DNA of 64,000 nucleotides from Acidobacteriota bacterium (lineage in GTDB: Bacteria; Acidobacteriota; Holophagae; Acanthopleuribacterales; Acanthopleuribacteraceae), in NCBI GenBank assembly GCA_020637335.1, contig JACJWC010000005.1:1-64000 (forward strand). Reading direction: 5' to 3'. The translations under genes and the position numbers were made by a program. Below, piece by piece: positions 44,751 through 52,969 of this stretch. Positions within the stretch are counted from its first letter, which is position 1, and each line of letters starts with the position of its first letter. The notes under the pieces were generated by a model, which was given only the letters and a program-made list of their open reading frames with translations, had not been told where the DNA came from and ran no database searches.

Positions 44751-45454
44751 TGACTGGCTCCCATTCACCGATAACTATTTATTTCTCAGAACCTAATACG
44801 GTACCGCCGGATTTTTTCTTAACGAATACAACTTAACACTTTTGAATAATTTTGGGCAGACCAGATTTTGTATAACTGATGATGGGCCGTGGTGTTAAAC
44901 CATTTCAGGAACGAACATGTGTATCAAGGAATTGCTAGAATGATTTTACATTCCAACCAAAAACCCCTTAGTAAATGGGCCAAATATTTCATGACTCCAT
45001 TCTGGGTTCGTCCTTCAACCCAGATTCATTAAGAGCTATTTTTGAGCACCCTATTCAACCGAAACCTGTTCCAGGACGACTGGCAGGGGGCTCCCACCAA
45101 AGACGCGAACCTGGCCTGAATCCATCCCATTCCCTTAGCGAGCTTCGCGGCTTAGCGTGAGAAAAAATCGTAAAGTTGTGCTTTGCGGCTGGTATGAACG
45201 GGAGTGTCAAGGATAAAAACGGATCCCCATTGGGGAATTGTTGGCTTGGACCTTACCGATGGTCTGTCAGTCTGGTATTCGCGGGTTCACCTAAGAGGTT
45301 ACCGCATAGGGCTGATTCGATCAGGTATCCAATAATCTTAGCGAGCGGAATCAATTGTTTGTGGGGCAATTGTCGTGAAGACGCAAAACGTGGGTTTTTC
45401 CCGACCTGCGGCACTACAGCCAACAATTCCGCATTAGGGATCCGAAAAGGGGAA
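44751..45454. other. 700-bp stretch without a convincing gene
   Basis: Only short frames of poor composition are present. A GCGAGCTTCGCGGCTTAGCGTGA-type element at about 45138-45162 resembles the hairpin at 43862 and the 58-kb array. The right edge should contain the 3' end of the IS110-type element, which I cannot delimit. Confidence 0.4.
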
Positions 45455-46630
45455 TTAAGCGACTTGGGTTTGGCGTTTGGCGTTCAGGTGGGCTTCCATG
45501 AAAACACCAGCCGCCCATAAAAATCCGAGTAACTCCCTGGCCACTGCAATGCGCGCAACCTGAGTGCTTTTTCCCTTGTGAATTAAGTGGCAATAGCGAT
45601 TATGCAGACGGATTTGCGCTTTGTAGGCCATCTGGATCACCTGCTCGGGAACCCCCTTGGGACAGCTAGCGCGAAAGGTTTTTAACGACTTCGGTATGCG
45701 ATACGCACTGCAGGCCGCCTCAACGGCGAGCGTGCGGATCCGTTTGTTGCCCGTTTTGGAAATTCGCCCGCGGATGACCGAATCGCCACTGGAGTATTCC
45801 GAAGGCGTAAGCCCGATATAGCCCATGAGCAAAGGTGCCGATTGAAACCGAGAAAAACGACCGATTTCAGCCACAATAGTGACCGAACTCAAAAAAGAAA
45901 TGCCCCGAAAACACTGCAAGGCTTGGGCAATGAACTGCTGATCGTTCCAGTCCGCACAGAGTGTCTTCAGCTCAAGATCGCACGCCTCGACTTGTTCTTC
46001 AACCTGATTGAGAAAATTGAGATAGCCGAGGAATATCACCTGAAGTTTCTCATTGCCAAAATCCAGGCGTTCCAGCCAGCTGCGATAGGTCTTGGTCCAG
46101 GTGGTTTTGGTTAAATTGTAGTGGAAGCCATGGCGCAAAAGCATGGCCATGATTTGATTTTGCAGTCTTTTGGCCTCGCGTTTAAACGCATCGCGCTGGC
46201 GAACCTTTTCCCGGATAATTTCATCCTGGGGATCAGGTGGTATGACTTCATGTAGTTCTTTTTGGCCCAGTAAGACCTGGTTTTTGAGCAAACGGGCCAA
46301 ATTCTCAGCATCCTTTTTGTCGTTTTTGACCTTTTTCCCAGGTGCCTTCAGGATTTTCGATGGTGCGACCACAAGGGTTTTGATACCCATTTTTTCCAGT
46401 TGCCGGGCGAGTACGTATCCACAGCCACCGGCCTCGTAAACAGCGTGGACCTGCTCGTACTTTTGGACTCGTGGCGCAAAAAAGTCCTCGACCATCTGAG
46501 ATTGATTAGAAATGGTTTGGACAAATTTGGCCTGACCGGAAACGGGTGCTTGGGCGATCACAATGGTTTTTTTGTGTACATCAAGGCCGAAGAGGCCAAA
46601 TTGTTGGGAATTTGCAGTAGAATGAGTCAT
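45455..46630 (-). CDS. IS110-family transposase (DEDD RuvC-like plus Transposase_20)
   Basis: The 391-residue recombinase appears complete. The RuvC-like DEDD acids are D17 in LFGLDVHKKT, E66 in AVYEAGGCGY, and D104 and D107 in KNDKKDAENLARLL. The C-terminal Tnp domain shows SSVTIVAEIGRF, GYIGLTPSEYSSGD and KTGNKRIRTLAVEAA, which carries the catalytic serine region of this family. IS110 enzymes use a bridge RNA from the noncoding ends to pair target and donor. The ATG follows AAAGGA, and an 8-bp hairpin lies directly upstream. The family lacks ordinary terminal inverted repeats, so the ends cannot be set by eye. Confidence 0.92.
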   Translation of the reverse strand: MTHSTANSQQFGLFGLDVHKKTIVIAQAPVSGQAKFVQTISNQSQMVEDFFAPRVQKYEQVHAVYEAGGCGYVLARQLEKMGIKTLVVAPSKILKAPGKKVKNDKKDAENLARLLKNQVLLGQKELHEVIPPDPQDEIIREKVRQRDAFKREAKRLQNQIMAMLLRHGFHYNLTKTTWTKTYRSWLERLDFGNEKLQVIFLGYLNFLNQVEEQVEACDLELKTLCADWNDQQFIAQALQCFRGISFLSSVTIVAEIGRFSRFQSAPLLMGYIGLTPSEYSSGDSVIRGRISKTGNKRIRTLAVEAACSAYRIPKSLKTFRASCPKGVPEQVIQMAYKAQIRLHNRYCHLIHKGKSTQVARIAVARELLGFLWAAGVFMEAHLNAKRQTQVA

Positions 46631-46646
46631 CTTTTTATCCTTTCGA

Positions 46647-46675
46647 GGGGTCTCTACGGTGAAGGTGGAGGCCCC
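46647..46675 (-). other. Hairpin in the 5' leader of the IS110 transposase gene
   Basis: GGGGTCTC (46647-46654) pairs with GAGGCCCC (46668-46675) with one G-T pair. On the transposase strand it ends just before the ribosome-binding site. It may belong to a structured leader or bridge RNA, or limit transposase translation. Confidence 0.5.
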
Positions 46676-46879
46676 TTGTCTTTTGAGATTTTCAGGACTG
46701 AGCTGAATCGTGTCAGTGTAGCAAGAACGCCCAAGTTATCAGGGATCCACCCGAGGCCTTCTTTTTTTCGAATGTTCTCGAGGCAAGTGTGGAGCGAAAA
46801 AATGGGAGGGACCCGCCGAGCTTGCGAGGGGGGAGGAACCAATTTTTTGGGGTCACACGGACCTTGAGGCGGGGGCGTT

Positions 46880-46961
46880 GGCGCTAAACTGAACAGACGA
46901 CGGGGTTTGCTAAGTGAATCTTGTATCAGTAAATCCCCGTCGGCGGAGCCCTACCAGCGCC
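46880..46961. repeat. Long imperfect inverted repeat
   Basis: An outer stem GGCGCT (46880-46885) with AGCGCC (46956-46961) encloses an inner stem CGACGGGG (46898-46905) with CCCCGTCG (46935-46942), extended by TTT/AAA pairing after a mismatch. The spacing on the two sides is nearly equal (12 and 13 bases). It lies upstream of the serine hydrolase gene and downstream of the IS110 left flank. Confidence 0.65.
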
Positions 46962-47183
46962 ATAAGCACACGGGTCAAGGTTGCCGGACCTTCACTAAGC
47001 ACGCGCCCCAAACCCCAGCCTCCCGTTCATCGTATCTTTGCGTGAGAAAAACCTTGCGCGACCCCAGTGAATGTTCATGCCATCTTCACTTTGTATGCGA
47101 GAATGGGTTTACCCTTTTCCGCCACCTGGGTTCGATCTCGGCTACAAAAGCCGCCCGATCGCGACCCGGAACGAAGATGTGTC

Positions 47184-48857
47184 ATGAACCGTTCCGCCAA
47201 ACACCTTCTCCAAATCCTGATCCTATTCCTGTGTGGGCCCTGTTGGCTTTGGGCCGATATTCCGGTGAGTGGTGAAGAAGTACCGGAACTTAGTGGCCTG
47301 GATACCTTAATGCTCGATTTCATGGCCGAATTCCAGGTGCCGGCTGCCAACCTCGGTGTCATGCGCAACGGGACCATCGTCTACCAAAGAGGATTCGGTT
47401 GGTCCGACGCCGCCCATTCGCTGCCTATACCAGCCGATGCGCCCATGCGCATCGCCAGCGTGACCAAACCGGTGACGGCTGCCGGCATTCGAATTTTGGT
47501 GGCCCAGGGTTTGGACCTCAATGCCCATGTTTTTGATCTGGGTCAACCGGGTGGCGGGATTCTCCACATCACCCCCTTCCCTAGCCTTGGCGATGCCCGG
47601 TTGGCGGACATCACGGTCAACCACTGCCTGCTCCATCGCGGCGGCTGGGACCGCGATCTGGTCGGGGACCTGACCTACATGGAAGTTCAAATCGCGCAAA
47701 CCATGGGCATCCCCAGCCCACCCTCGCGAACCGATATCGTGCGCTACATTCTGGGTCAACCCCTTCAGCACGACCCCGGTCAACGCTTCGTCTATTCCAA
47801 CATCGGTTACCTGGTCCTGGGTCTGGTCCTTGAGGAGTGGAGCGGTCAGAACTACATGGATTTCGTTTTTCCGCAGGTATTTGGCGATTCGGGGATTCCG
47901 GCCAGCGAAATTTTCCTGGGCCGAACCTTCCCCATCGATCGTGACCCACGCGAACCCGTCTACGATCATTACCAGGTGCTGACTCAAAATGTGTACGATC
48001 CGAATGGGCCATTAGTCTTGGCCCCCGATGGCGGATGGAATCACGAGGCGCGCACCGGTCAGGGCCGCCTGGTCTCAACGGTGGTGCCCCTGCTCTACCT
48101 TTTGGAACAGCGCCAAATTTACGGTAGCCAAATCGGAACCCTGCGTACCCATACCGAATCCCCGAACTGGCGCAACTACCACACCGGCAGCCTGGCCGGC
48201 ACCAATTCGCTAGCCATGCAACGCGGCGATGGCATCAATTATGTGGTGTTGCTCAACCAGCGCAGTCTGACCGGCACCAGTTACACCACCGTCCTGCGCC
48301 AACGCCTGGAACAATTTTTCAACACCTTCACCGGTCCCTGGCCCAATTGCATCCTATCCGTGGTTGGTCAACCGCAAAACATGACAACTTGCCCCAACGG
48401 CCAGGCCACCTTTACGGTTATGGTCCAAGGCGAAGACGTGACCTATCAGTGGCAACAAGATGGATTGGACATCCCCAACGCCAACCAACCCAGCCTGCTG
48501 CTAACCGACATTACAGCGACCCAGGCTGGCGCCTACACCTGCAACATCACCAACCCTTGCGGTTCCATCACCTCCAAACCGGCTACCCTCACCCTCGACC
48601 CCACAACCTACCAACCCGACCTGCTCCCCACCTGGCGTCAAACCAGCCAAGACCCCTGCACCGACCCCAACCAAAACCAAACCATCGAAATCCTCGACTT
48701 CATCACCTTCCTGAACGCAACACTCAAAACCCTACCCGCAGGGCGTAAGGGCACAGCCCAGGGTGACAAGCGCAGCGCGGAACCCCGGGTTAAGCCCAAA
48801 AATGGAGGAGGAGCCCGGATGGGCGACACGGTCCTCATCCGTTTTGTAGTTTATTAA
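47184..48857 (+). CDS. Exported serine hydrolase (beta-lactamase/PBP fold) with Ig-like domain and dockerin-like motif
   Basis: From ATG 47184 the protein has 557 residues; an upstream in-frame ATG at 47067 has no signal-like sequence after it. A signal peptide (to about 24) precedes the catalytic domain with S92-V-T-K95, Y204-S-N206 and H333-T-G335, so it is probably active as a peptidase, esterase or beta-lactamase-like hydrolase. Residues of about 395-472 form an Ig-like domain (VTYQWQQDGLDI; TATQAGAYTCNITN). A dockerin-like loop follows (TDPNQNQTIEILDFITFLN, about 493-511). The last 40 residues, from about 517, are translated from a dispersed three-hairpin element and do not belong to the original protein. 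Confidence 0.88.
   Translation: MNRSAKHLLQILILFLCGPCWLWADIPVSGEEVPELSGLDTLMLDFMAEFQVPAANLGVMRNGTIVYQRGFGWSDAAHSLPIPADAPMRIASVTKPVTAAGIRILVAQGLDLNAHVFDLGQPGGGILHITPFPSLGDARLADITVNHCLLHRGGWDRDLVGDLTYMEVQIAQTMGIPSPPSRTDIVRYILGQPLQHDPGQRFVYSNIGYLVLGLVLEEWSGQNYMDFVFPQVFGDSGIPASEIFLGRTFPIDRDPREPVYDHYQVLTQNVYDPNGPLVLAPDGGWNHEARTGQGRLVSTVVPLLYLLEQRQIYGSQIGTLRTHTESPNWRNYHTGSLAGTNSLAMQRGDGINYVVLLNQRSLTGTSYTTVLRQRLEQFFNTFTGPWPNCILSVVGQPQNMTTCPNGQATFTVMVQGEDVTYQWQQDGLDIPNANQPSLLLTDITATQAGAYTCNITNPCGSITSKPATLTLDPTTYQPDLLPTWRQTSQDPCTDPNQNQTIEILDFITFLNATLKTLPAGRKGTAQGDKRSAEPRVKPKNGGGARMGDTVLIRFVVY
48735..48824 (-). repeat. Three-hairpin element copy 2, inside the 3' end of the serine hydrolase gene
   Basis: CCC-GCA-GGG (48735-48743), central arms CCCAGGGT (48757-48764) and ACCCCGGG (48782-48789) with one mismatch, and GCCC-GGAT-GGGC (48813-48824). 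It runs in minus orientation, 120 bases past the stop of the RAYT gene. Confidence 0.85.
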
Positions 48858-48943
48858 TTATTGGGTTTCTCGTTCGCTTGGTCGGCCCCTCGAGTCGCAA
48901 CGGGATGATCCTGATAATTACAAAAATTCTTGTTTGTTGGCCG

Positions 48944-49435
48944 TCATTCCTGATCTAGACGCTTTGTTGGGATAACCGGTTCCCAAGCCTGGGTCTTGGA
49001 TTCCCCATCCCAATACCATCTAAAGCCCCATTTGCAGGCCAGATCCGTCATCTCTTCGTCAAAGGATTGTTTGAGGTGGTGTTCTTTTTGGTTCCGGACA
49101 TAGTTTAGGAGTGTTTCTAGCTGCGATTTAGAACACGAAAACCCGCCATAACCGCCTTGCCAGGCGAAATGTGGAACCTGGGTTTTGATCCAGGAGGAGG
49201 AACAAGCTTTTACATCGCGAACAAGCGCGCTCAGGGCTTCATCCTGATGGAGTCGAACCACCAGATGAATATGGTTTTCGGTTCCTCCGATTTCAATCAT
49301 GCAGGATTTTTTGTTGCGGATGATGCCCCCGATATAGCGATACAAGTCACCTTCAATGGGAGATTTTATCCACATGGATCTGTCTTTTGTCGCAAAAATC
49401 AGATGCAAATAATTCTGAACCAGACTTTGAGCCAT
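48944..49435 (-). CDS. REP-associated tyrosine transposase (RAYT), Y1/HUH family
   Basis: From ATG 49435, behind AAAGGAG, the protein has 163 residues, the usual size for TnpA_REP/Y1 transposases. The HUH motif appears as H55-I-H57 in GTENHIHLVV, and the catalytic tyrosine is Y112 in LLNYVRNQKEHH. RAYTs act on single-stranded DNA with hairpins and are held responsible for spreading REP/BIME palindromes. Inverted copies of a three-hairpin element lie on both sides: 16 bases upstream of the start and 120 bases after the stop. The frame runs 25 codons further up, but those codons are the repeat itself. Confidence 0.88.
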   Translation of the reverse strand: MAQSLVQNYLHLIFATKDRSMWIKSPIEGDLYRYIGGIIRNKKSCMIEIGGTENHIHLVVRLHQDEALSALVRDVKACSSSWIKTQVPHFAWQGGYGGFSCSKSQLETLLNYVRNQKEHHLKQSFDEEMTDLACKWGFRWYWDGESKTQAWEPVIPTKRLDQE

Positions 49436-49450
49436 CGGAATTCTCCTTTC

Positions 49451-49540
49451 GCCCAGCCGGGCTCGCCTTAACATTGGGCACCTCCCAGGGTTCCGCGCTA
49501 CGCTTGTCACCCTGGGCTTTGGTCTTCTGCCCTATCGGGC
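49451..49540 (+). repeat. Three-hairpin element copy 3, beside the RAYT start
   Basis: GCCC-AGCC-GGGC (49451-49462), central stem CCCAGGGT (49484-49491) with ACCCTGGG (49509-49516), and GCCC-TATC-GGGC (49529-49540). It is complete and oriented opposite to copy 2. Confidence 0.9.
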
Positions 49541-49732
49541 AGCTTGAGGTCGCAATTTATTCAAAATTCCTGTAAAAAAATTGGAAGGCCCAAGACCTAT
49601 CATCAAGAAAAAAAATGCCTTGGTAGTCCGATTTTTCCGTAATTTGATTGGGGTGACATAGAGATTTGACACCTGGGCATCAAGGATGAAACCGGGTTGA
49701 GGTTGAACACCCACTCGTGTGATGGGGCATGA

Positions 49733-49778
49733 CCCGCCGGCAGGGCGAAAGGCATGAACCTGGGTAACAAGCGCAGAT
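49733..49778 (-). repeat. Three-hairpin element copy 4, truncated
   Basis: An end hairpin of GCC-GGCA-GGGC type near 49735-49745 and one central arm CCTGGGT (49759-49765) followed by AACAAGCGCAG remain; the rest is missing. Confidence 0.6.
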
Positions 49779-49884
49779 TTATGTTAAGGCCGTTGTCGTC
49801 AGCCAATGGATTAATTTCCATTAATCCGAAAACTGAGGTTAAATGGGCGTTCCTCCATAATTGGGGGAAAAGGAAATTTTGGGA

Positions 49885-50811
49885 ATGAGAAGACTTATTT
49901 TTGCTTATCTCCTAACGGCTTGCGGTCATCCGTATTTTGAATACCAAAAACACATTAACATGGGTCTGGCGAGATACAATGAGGGGCAATACGACCAAGC
50001 CATTTCTGAGTTTAATCAAGCCATTGACATAAATAAGAAACGATATGAGGCCTTTTTATACCGGGGCGCTTCATTCCATAAACAGGGTTTTATTCAAAAC
50101 GCACTTGACGATTATCAAATTGTGATTCGGCTTGAACCAAATAACAAAGAAGCATTAAACAATTTGGGGAGCGCCTACCAAACTCTAGGTAATTCACAAA
50201 TGGCAATTAAATATTACCTAGCAGCCCTGAAAATGACTCCTGATGACGCCGAAACATACTGCAATTTAGGTATTGTCTATTATTCGACTGCCGATTTGGA
50301 AAAAGCCATCGAATATTCGGAGAATGCTATAAAAATTAACCCACAATTAGCAAACGGATATACAAACTTGGGGCTTGCTTACCAGGATCAAGGTGAACTC
50401 CAAAAGGCATTAACAAATTTTTCCAATGCCGTTCGTCTAGAGCCTCAAAATGCGGAAGCTTATACAAACCGGGGCCTTATCTATCATGATCTCGAGGATT
50501 ATGGCATGGCCATAAATGACTTTAATAAGGCAATTCAACTAAACCCTCAATACGCCGCAGCATTTAATGTCAGGGGGTTATCTTTGTTGAAAAGTGGAAA
50601 ATCGGATGATGCTATCACAGACTTTACTAAGTCAATTGAAATTGAACCAGATTATGCATATGCCTACTACAATCGCGGTATAACCTATTGGGAGATGAAG
50701 AAAACCGATCAGGCAGCATTCGATTTACGTCAATTTATAAAGTTGGGAGCAGGGGATATTCGCCTTATGCAGCAAATTGAACATGCAAAGGCAATAATTG
50801 AAGGGGAATGA
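49885..50811 (+). CDS. TPR-repeat lipoprotein
   Basis: From ATG 49885 the protein has 308 residues. The signal sequence ends in a lipobox LTAC, so it is probably a lipoprotein. About eight tetratricopeptide repeats of 34 residues follow, from ARYNEGQYDQAISEFNQAIDIN to RGITYWEMKKTDQAAFDLRQFI. TPR arrays bind partner proteins. The gene is visibly richer in A and T than most of the window (AAT, TTT and ATA codons are frequent), which suggests a different history. The ribosome-binding site (AAGGA) is unusually far from the ATG. Confidence 0.8.
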   Translation: MRRLIFAYLLTACGHPYFEYQKHINMGLARYNEGQYDQAISEFNQAIDINKKRYEAFLYRGASFHKQGFIQNALDDYQIVIRLEPNNKEALNNLGSAYQTLGNSQMAIKYYLAALKMTPDDAETYCNLGIVYYSTADLEKAIEYSENAIKINPQLANGYTNLGLAYQDQGELQKALTNFSNAVRLEPQNAEAYTNRGLIYHDLEDYGMAINDFNKAIQLNPQYAAAFNVRGLSLLKSGKSDDAITDFTKSIEIEPDYAYAYYNRGITYWEMKKTDQAAFDLRQFIKLGAGDIRLMQQIEHAKAIIEGE

Positions 50812-51115
50812 AATTCAAATTTAGACCCCATTTTATTCGTTCCTGTTTGGGGTGTCTGATCTTGATGTTTATTTCTTTCCGGCTTTCTCATTTTCCAGGG
50901 GAGCCATGGGCATCATCGTGCTCTTCGCTCATCCAGGGTCCAATTAGACTATTCCATCTGTTGTTTCGGCTGGTTCTCTTTCGGTCATCCGGCCCCTTTT
51001 AGTGGGGCTTTATTGGGAAAAAATGACCATCGGCTTTGAATATACAATATCAACCTGTTTGCGGCCAAATTCTCCTGCTATTCGTTCTGGGCTTTTAGCT
51101 CACCATCTCCACTTT
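50812..51115. other. 300-bp stretch, nothing convincing
   Basis: A 64-codon frame starts in an ATGA overlap with the TPR gene (50808-51002), but its sequence is rich in S, F and R and matches nothing known. No repeat or terminator is clear. Confidence 0.3.
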
Positions 51116-51616
51116 CTATTTTGCCAATAGCATTTCTTCTAGTTTTTGCCATAAAGCCCTGAATTCGGCATCATGGCTCAATTTTTTGAACCGGTCTTCC
51201 ATGAGCTTTAGGGCCATAAAGGGACGAGCGAGGTTCAAGTTTTGTTTGTCTTTTGAAGTATTTGTTGACGTACCTACATCATTTAAGGCCTCGAGCCAAA
51301 TTTCGGGGCCTTCTTGTTCTGGTTTTGTTATAACGGCTTCTGGCCATGCAGCAACCGTCTCTTGGACCATTTCATGGCTTTTCTCTTGAGCCGCTGCGCT
51401 ATTTTCTTCTGCCTCAAGTTGGGCAATATCCATTCGCAGCCCTTTGCCGATGTAGGCTTTGATCAGGGGCTGGTAACCCGAAAAGCCCATTAAAGGCGCC
51501 ACCTTTTTTAGGTCGTCGACTACATCTTGCGGCAGCCTTAGGCTGATGCTGGTCATCTGCCTGTCTGGATTTAGACCTTGTTGGATTCGTTCCTTAAGGG
51601 GTCGTCTGATCTTCAT
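51116..51616 (-). CDS. Antitoxin of a BrnT/BrnA-type pair, extended
   Basis: The 166-residue protein has a ribbon-helix-helix segment at about 22-60 (SISLRLPQDVVDDLKKVAPLMGFSGYQPLIKAYI), as in BrnA/CopG-type antitoxins that bind DNA and neutralise the toxin. BrnA proteins are usually 80-110 residues. Here a further 100 residues follow: an acidic Q/E-rich linker and a helical end FRALWQKLEEMLLAK. It overlaps the toxin gene by 23 bases, as expected for a coupled pair with the toxin first. Confidence 0.7.
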   Translation of the reverse strand: MKIRRPLKERIQQGLNPDRQMTSISLRLPQDVVDDLKKVAPLMGFSGYQPLIKAYIGKGLRMDIAQLEAEENSAAAQEKSHEMVQETVAAWPEAVITKPEQEGPEIWLEALNDVGTSTNTSKDKQNLNLARPFMALKLMEDRFKKLSHDAEFRALWQKLEEMLLAK

Positions 51617-51893
51617 ATGTCCTTCTTTCCGACTTACTCATTTTCCAGGCTGTGATAATGCGGTAATGTTCATCCCGTTCCTCAAAAATGACGATAATTA
51701 AGGTTTGGTTCTCCGTGAAACCCTTTGCTCTGAGTCGAGGACTTTGATAATCCGCTTCAAAAATGACCATAGGATCAAAAAACACCTCGCATGCTTCCTC
51801 AAAGGAAATTCCATGCGCCATTAAAGAAATTTGGGCCTTTATGGGGTCCCATTCGAAGGTTTCGTCATTCAGGGTGAACACAACCGATGCCAT
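51594..51893 (-). CDS. brnT: BrnT-family toxin (RelE-like ribonuclease)
   Basis: The 99-residue protein matches BrnT: FEWDPIKAQISLMAHGISFEEACEVFFDP at the start, then ADYQSPRLRAKGF and IVIFEERDEHYRIITAWKMSKSERRTYE. BrnT cuts RNA and is held in check by BrnA. It is the first gene of the pair, and a promoter with an inverted repeat lies just upstream. Confidence 0.9.
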   Translation of the reverse strand: MASVVFTLNDETFEWDPIKAQISLMAHGISFEEACEVFFDPMVIFEADYQSPRLRAKGFTENQTLIIVIFEERDEHYRIITAWKMSKSERRTYEDQTTP

Positions 51894-51911
51894 ATCGCCT
51901 CGCCAATATAA

Positions 51912-51940
51912 CGTATATACTTTGTATATGCATGAGTCAA
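51912..51940 (-). promoter_or_regulatory. Promoter with palindromic operator of the toxin-antitoxin pair
   Basis: On the minus strand TTGACT (51940-51935) and TATACG (51917-51912) are 17 bases apart. An inverted repeat, GTATATAC (51913-51920) and GTATATGC (51924-51931) around TTT, covers the -10 and spacer. BrnA-type antitoxins repress their own promoter, so this is a plausible operator. Confidence 0.65.
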
Positions 51941-52171
51941 GGGTTTGAAGGTTTTTAATGGGGATCGGCGCAGAAGGACCTGGATAGAAATTGTCTCTGC
52001 CTAATTGGCGCTAGTCCACAGCAGACAGGTACCCAGAAATAACCCGTCATACCGAACTGCGTGCGCATCCGGGCCCAAATCAACCAATTTTTGTTTGCGT
52101 TTCGTCATGAGGTTTCGCCCCTATTGCCCAACTCCTTTACGGAATTATGTTGGGATCGTTTGAATTCCCCT

Positions 52172-52939
52172 TTACCCTTTTCCGAATAGTTGGATGAGAG
52201 CGGCAATGCCCCGGAAGAGGAAGCCGGTGGTTGGGAATAGAAAAACGAAAGATAACATTTTGACGTTCTGGTCGATGTCTTTGTTTTTTTGGATGAGGAC
52301 AAAACAGACGATCATGACGATGGCCAGGCAAAAGGCAGCCGGTGCAACAATGATCGGTTTTGCATTGGTGAAAACAATGGCAAAAAGGCCCAAAAACGCG
52401 GCCATGGAGAGGAGGAGCCCAAACGTTCTTGTCCACTTTTTTTCTTTTAAATGCTCCGAAGGGAAATGGTCCAGGAACTGATCCCGCAACGACCTATAAT
52501 CGATCAGGGTCACGGGGATGAGGATTTTTTTGCGCTTTAAGCCTTCGATCACCAGGCCGCCGTCGAATTCTATAACTTTTTGGATTTCGCTGATTAGGAT
52601 TGTCGTTTCGGGTAACCCGAGTTGAATTCGCGTGATGCGATCTGCCTCCGGCACGATACGAAAGGATTGCCACACCTTTTTGGCCCAGTAGAGTGACAAA
52701 AGAAAGGAAAGGCCGAACAAAAAAGGCAGGAACGCCAAAAAAATTGGCTCCAGCGTCTCATTTCTTTGTTTAAAAAGAAAAAACACAACACCAGTGACAA
52801 TGAAACTCATCATCACCATTCGTATTGCCATCTTCTTTACTACCCCCTTGAAACCCTTGGGGTCTAGGCGCAATCCTTCGCAGCGAGGATTCGGTTGAAC
52901 ATGAATCTGGTCGTTGGGGGAACTGTATGGGTTGCTCAT
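52172..52939 (-). CDS. Hypothetical membrane protein, PH-like central domain
   Basis: From ATG 52939 the protein has 255 residues with two pairs of transmembrane helices (about 40-85 and 170-245). Between them lies a soluble stretch of about 85 residues (SFRIVPEADRITRIQLGLPETTILISEIQKVIEFDGGLVIEGLKRKKILIPVTLIDY) that resembles bacterial PH-like domains of membrane proteins. No enzymatic motif is seen and no clear operon partner. Confidence 0.6.
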   Translation of the reverse strand: MSNPYSSPNDQIHVQPNPRCEGLRLDPKGFKGVVKKMAIRMVMMSFIVTGVVFFLFKQRNETLEPIFLAFLPFLFGLSFLLSLYWAKKVWQSFRIVPEADRITRIQLGLPETTILISEIQKVIEFDGGLVIEGLKRKKILIPVTLIDYRSLRDQFLDHFPSEHLKEKKWTRTFGLLLSMAAFLGLFAIVFTNAKPIIVAPAAFCLAIVMIVCFVLIQKNKDIDQNVKMLSFVFLFPTTGFLFRGIAALIQLFGKG

Positions 52940-52969
52940 TGGCTTTGCCTCCCCTTCAACAGGCATCAC

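Noticed and set aside
49436..49510. N-terminal extension of the RAYT protein
   Set aside because: Those codons are element copy 3; ATG 49435 with AAAGGAG gives the normal family length.
50808..51002. 64-codon frame overlapping the TPR gene stop in ATGA
   Set aside because: No recognisable motif, no conserved features, S/F/R-rich composition; overlap alone is weak evidence.
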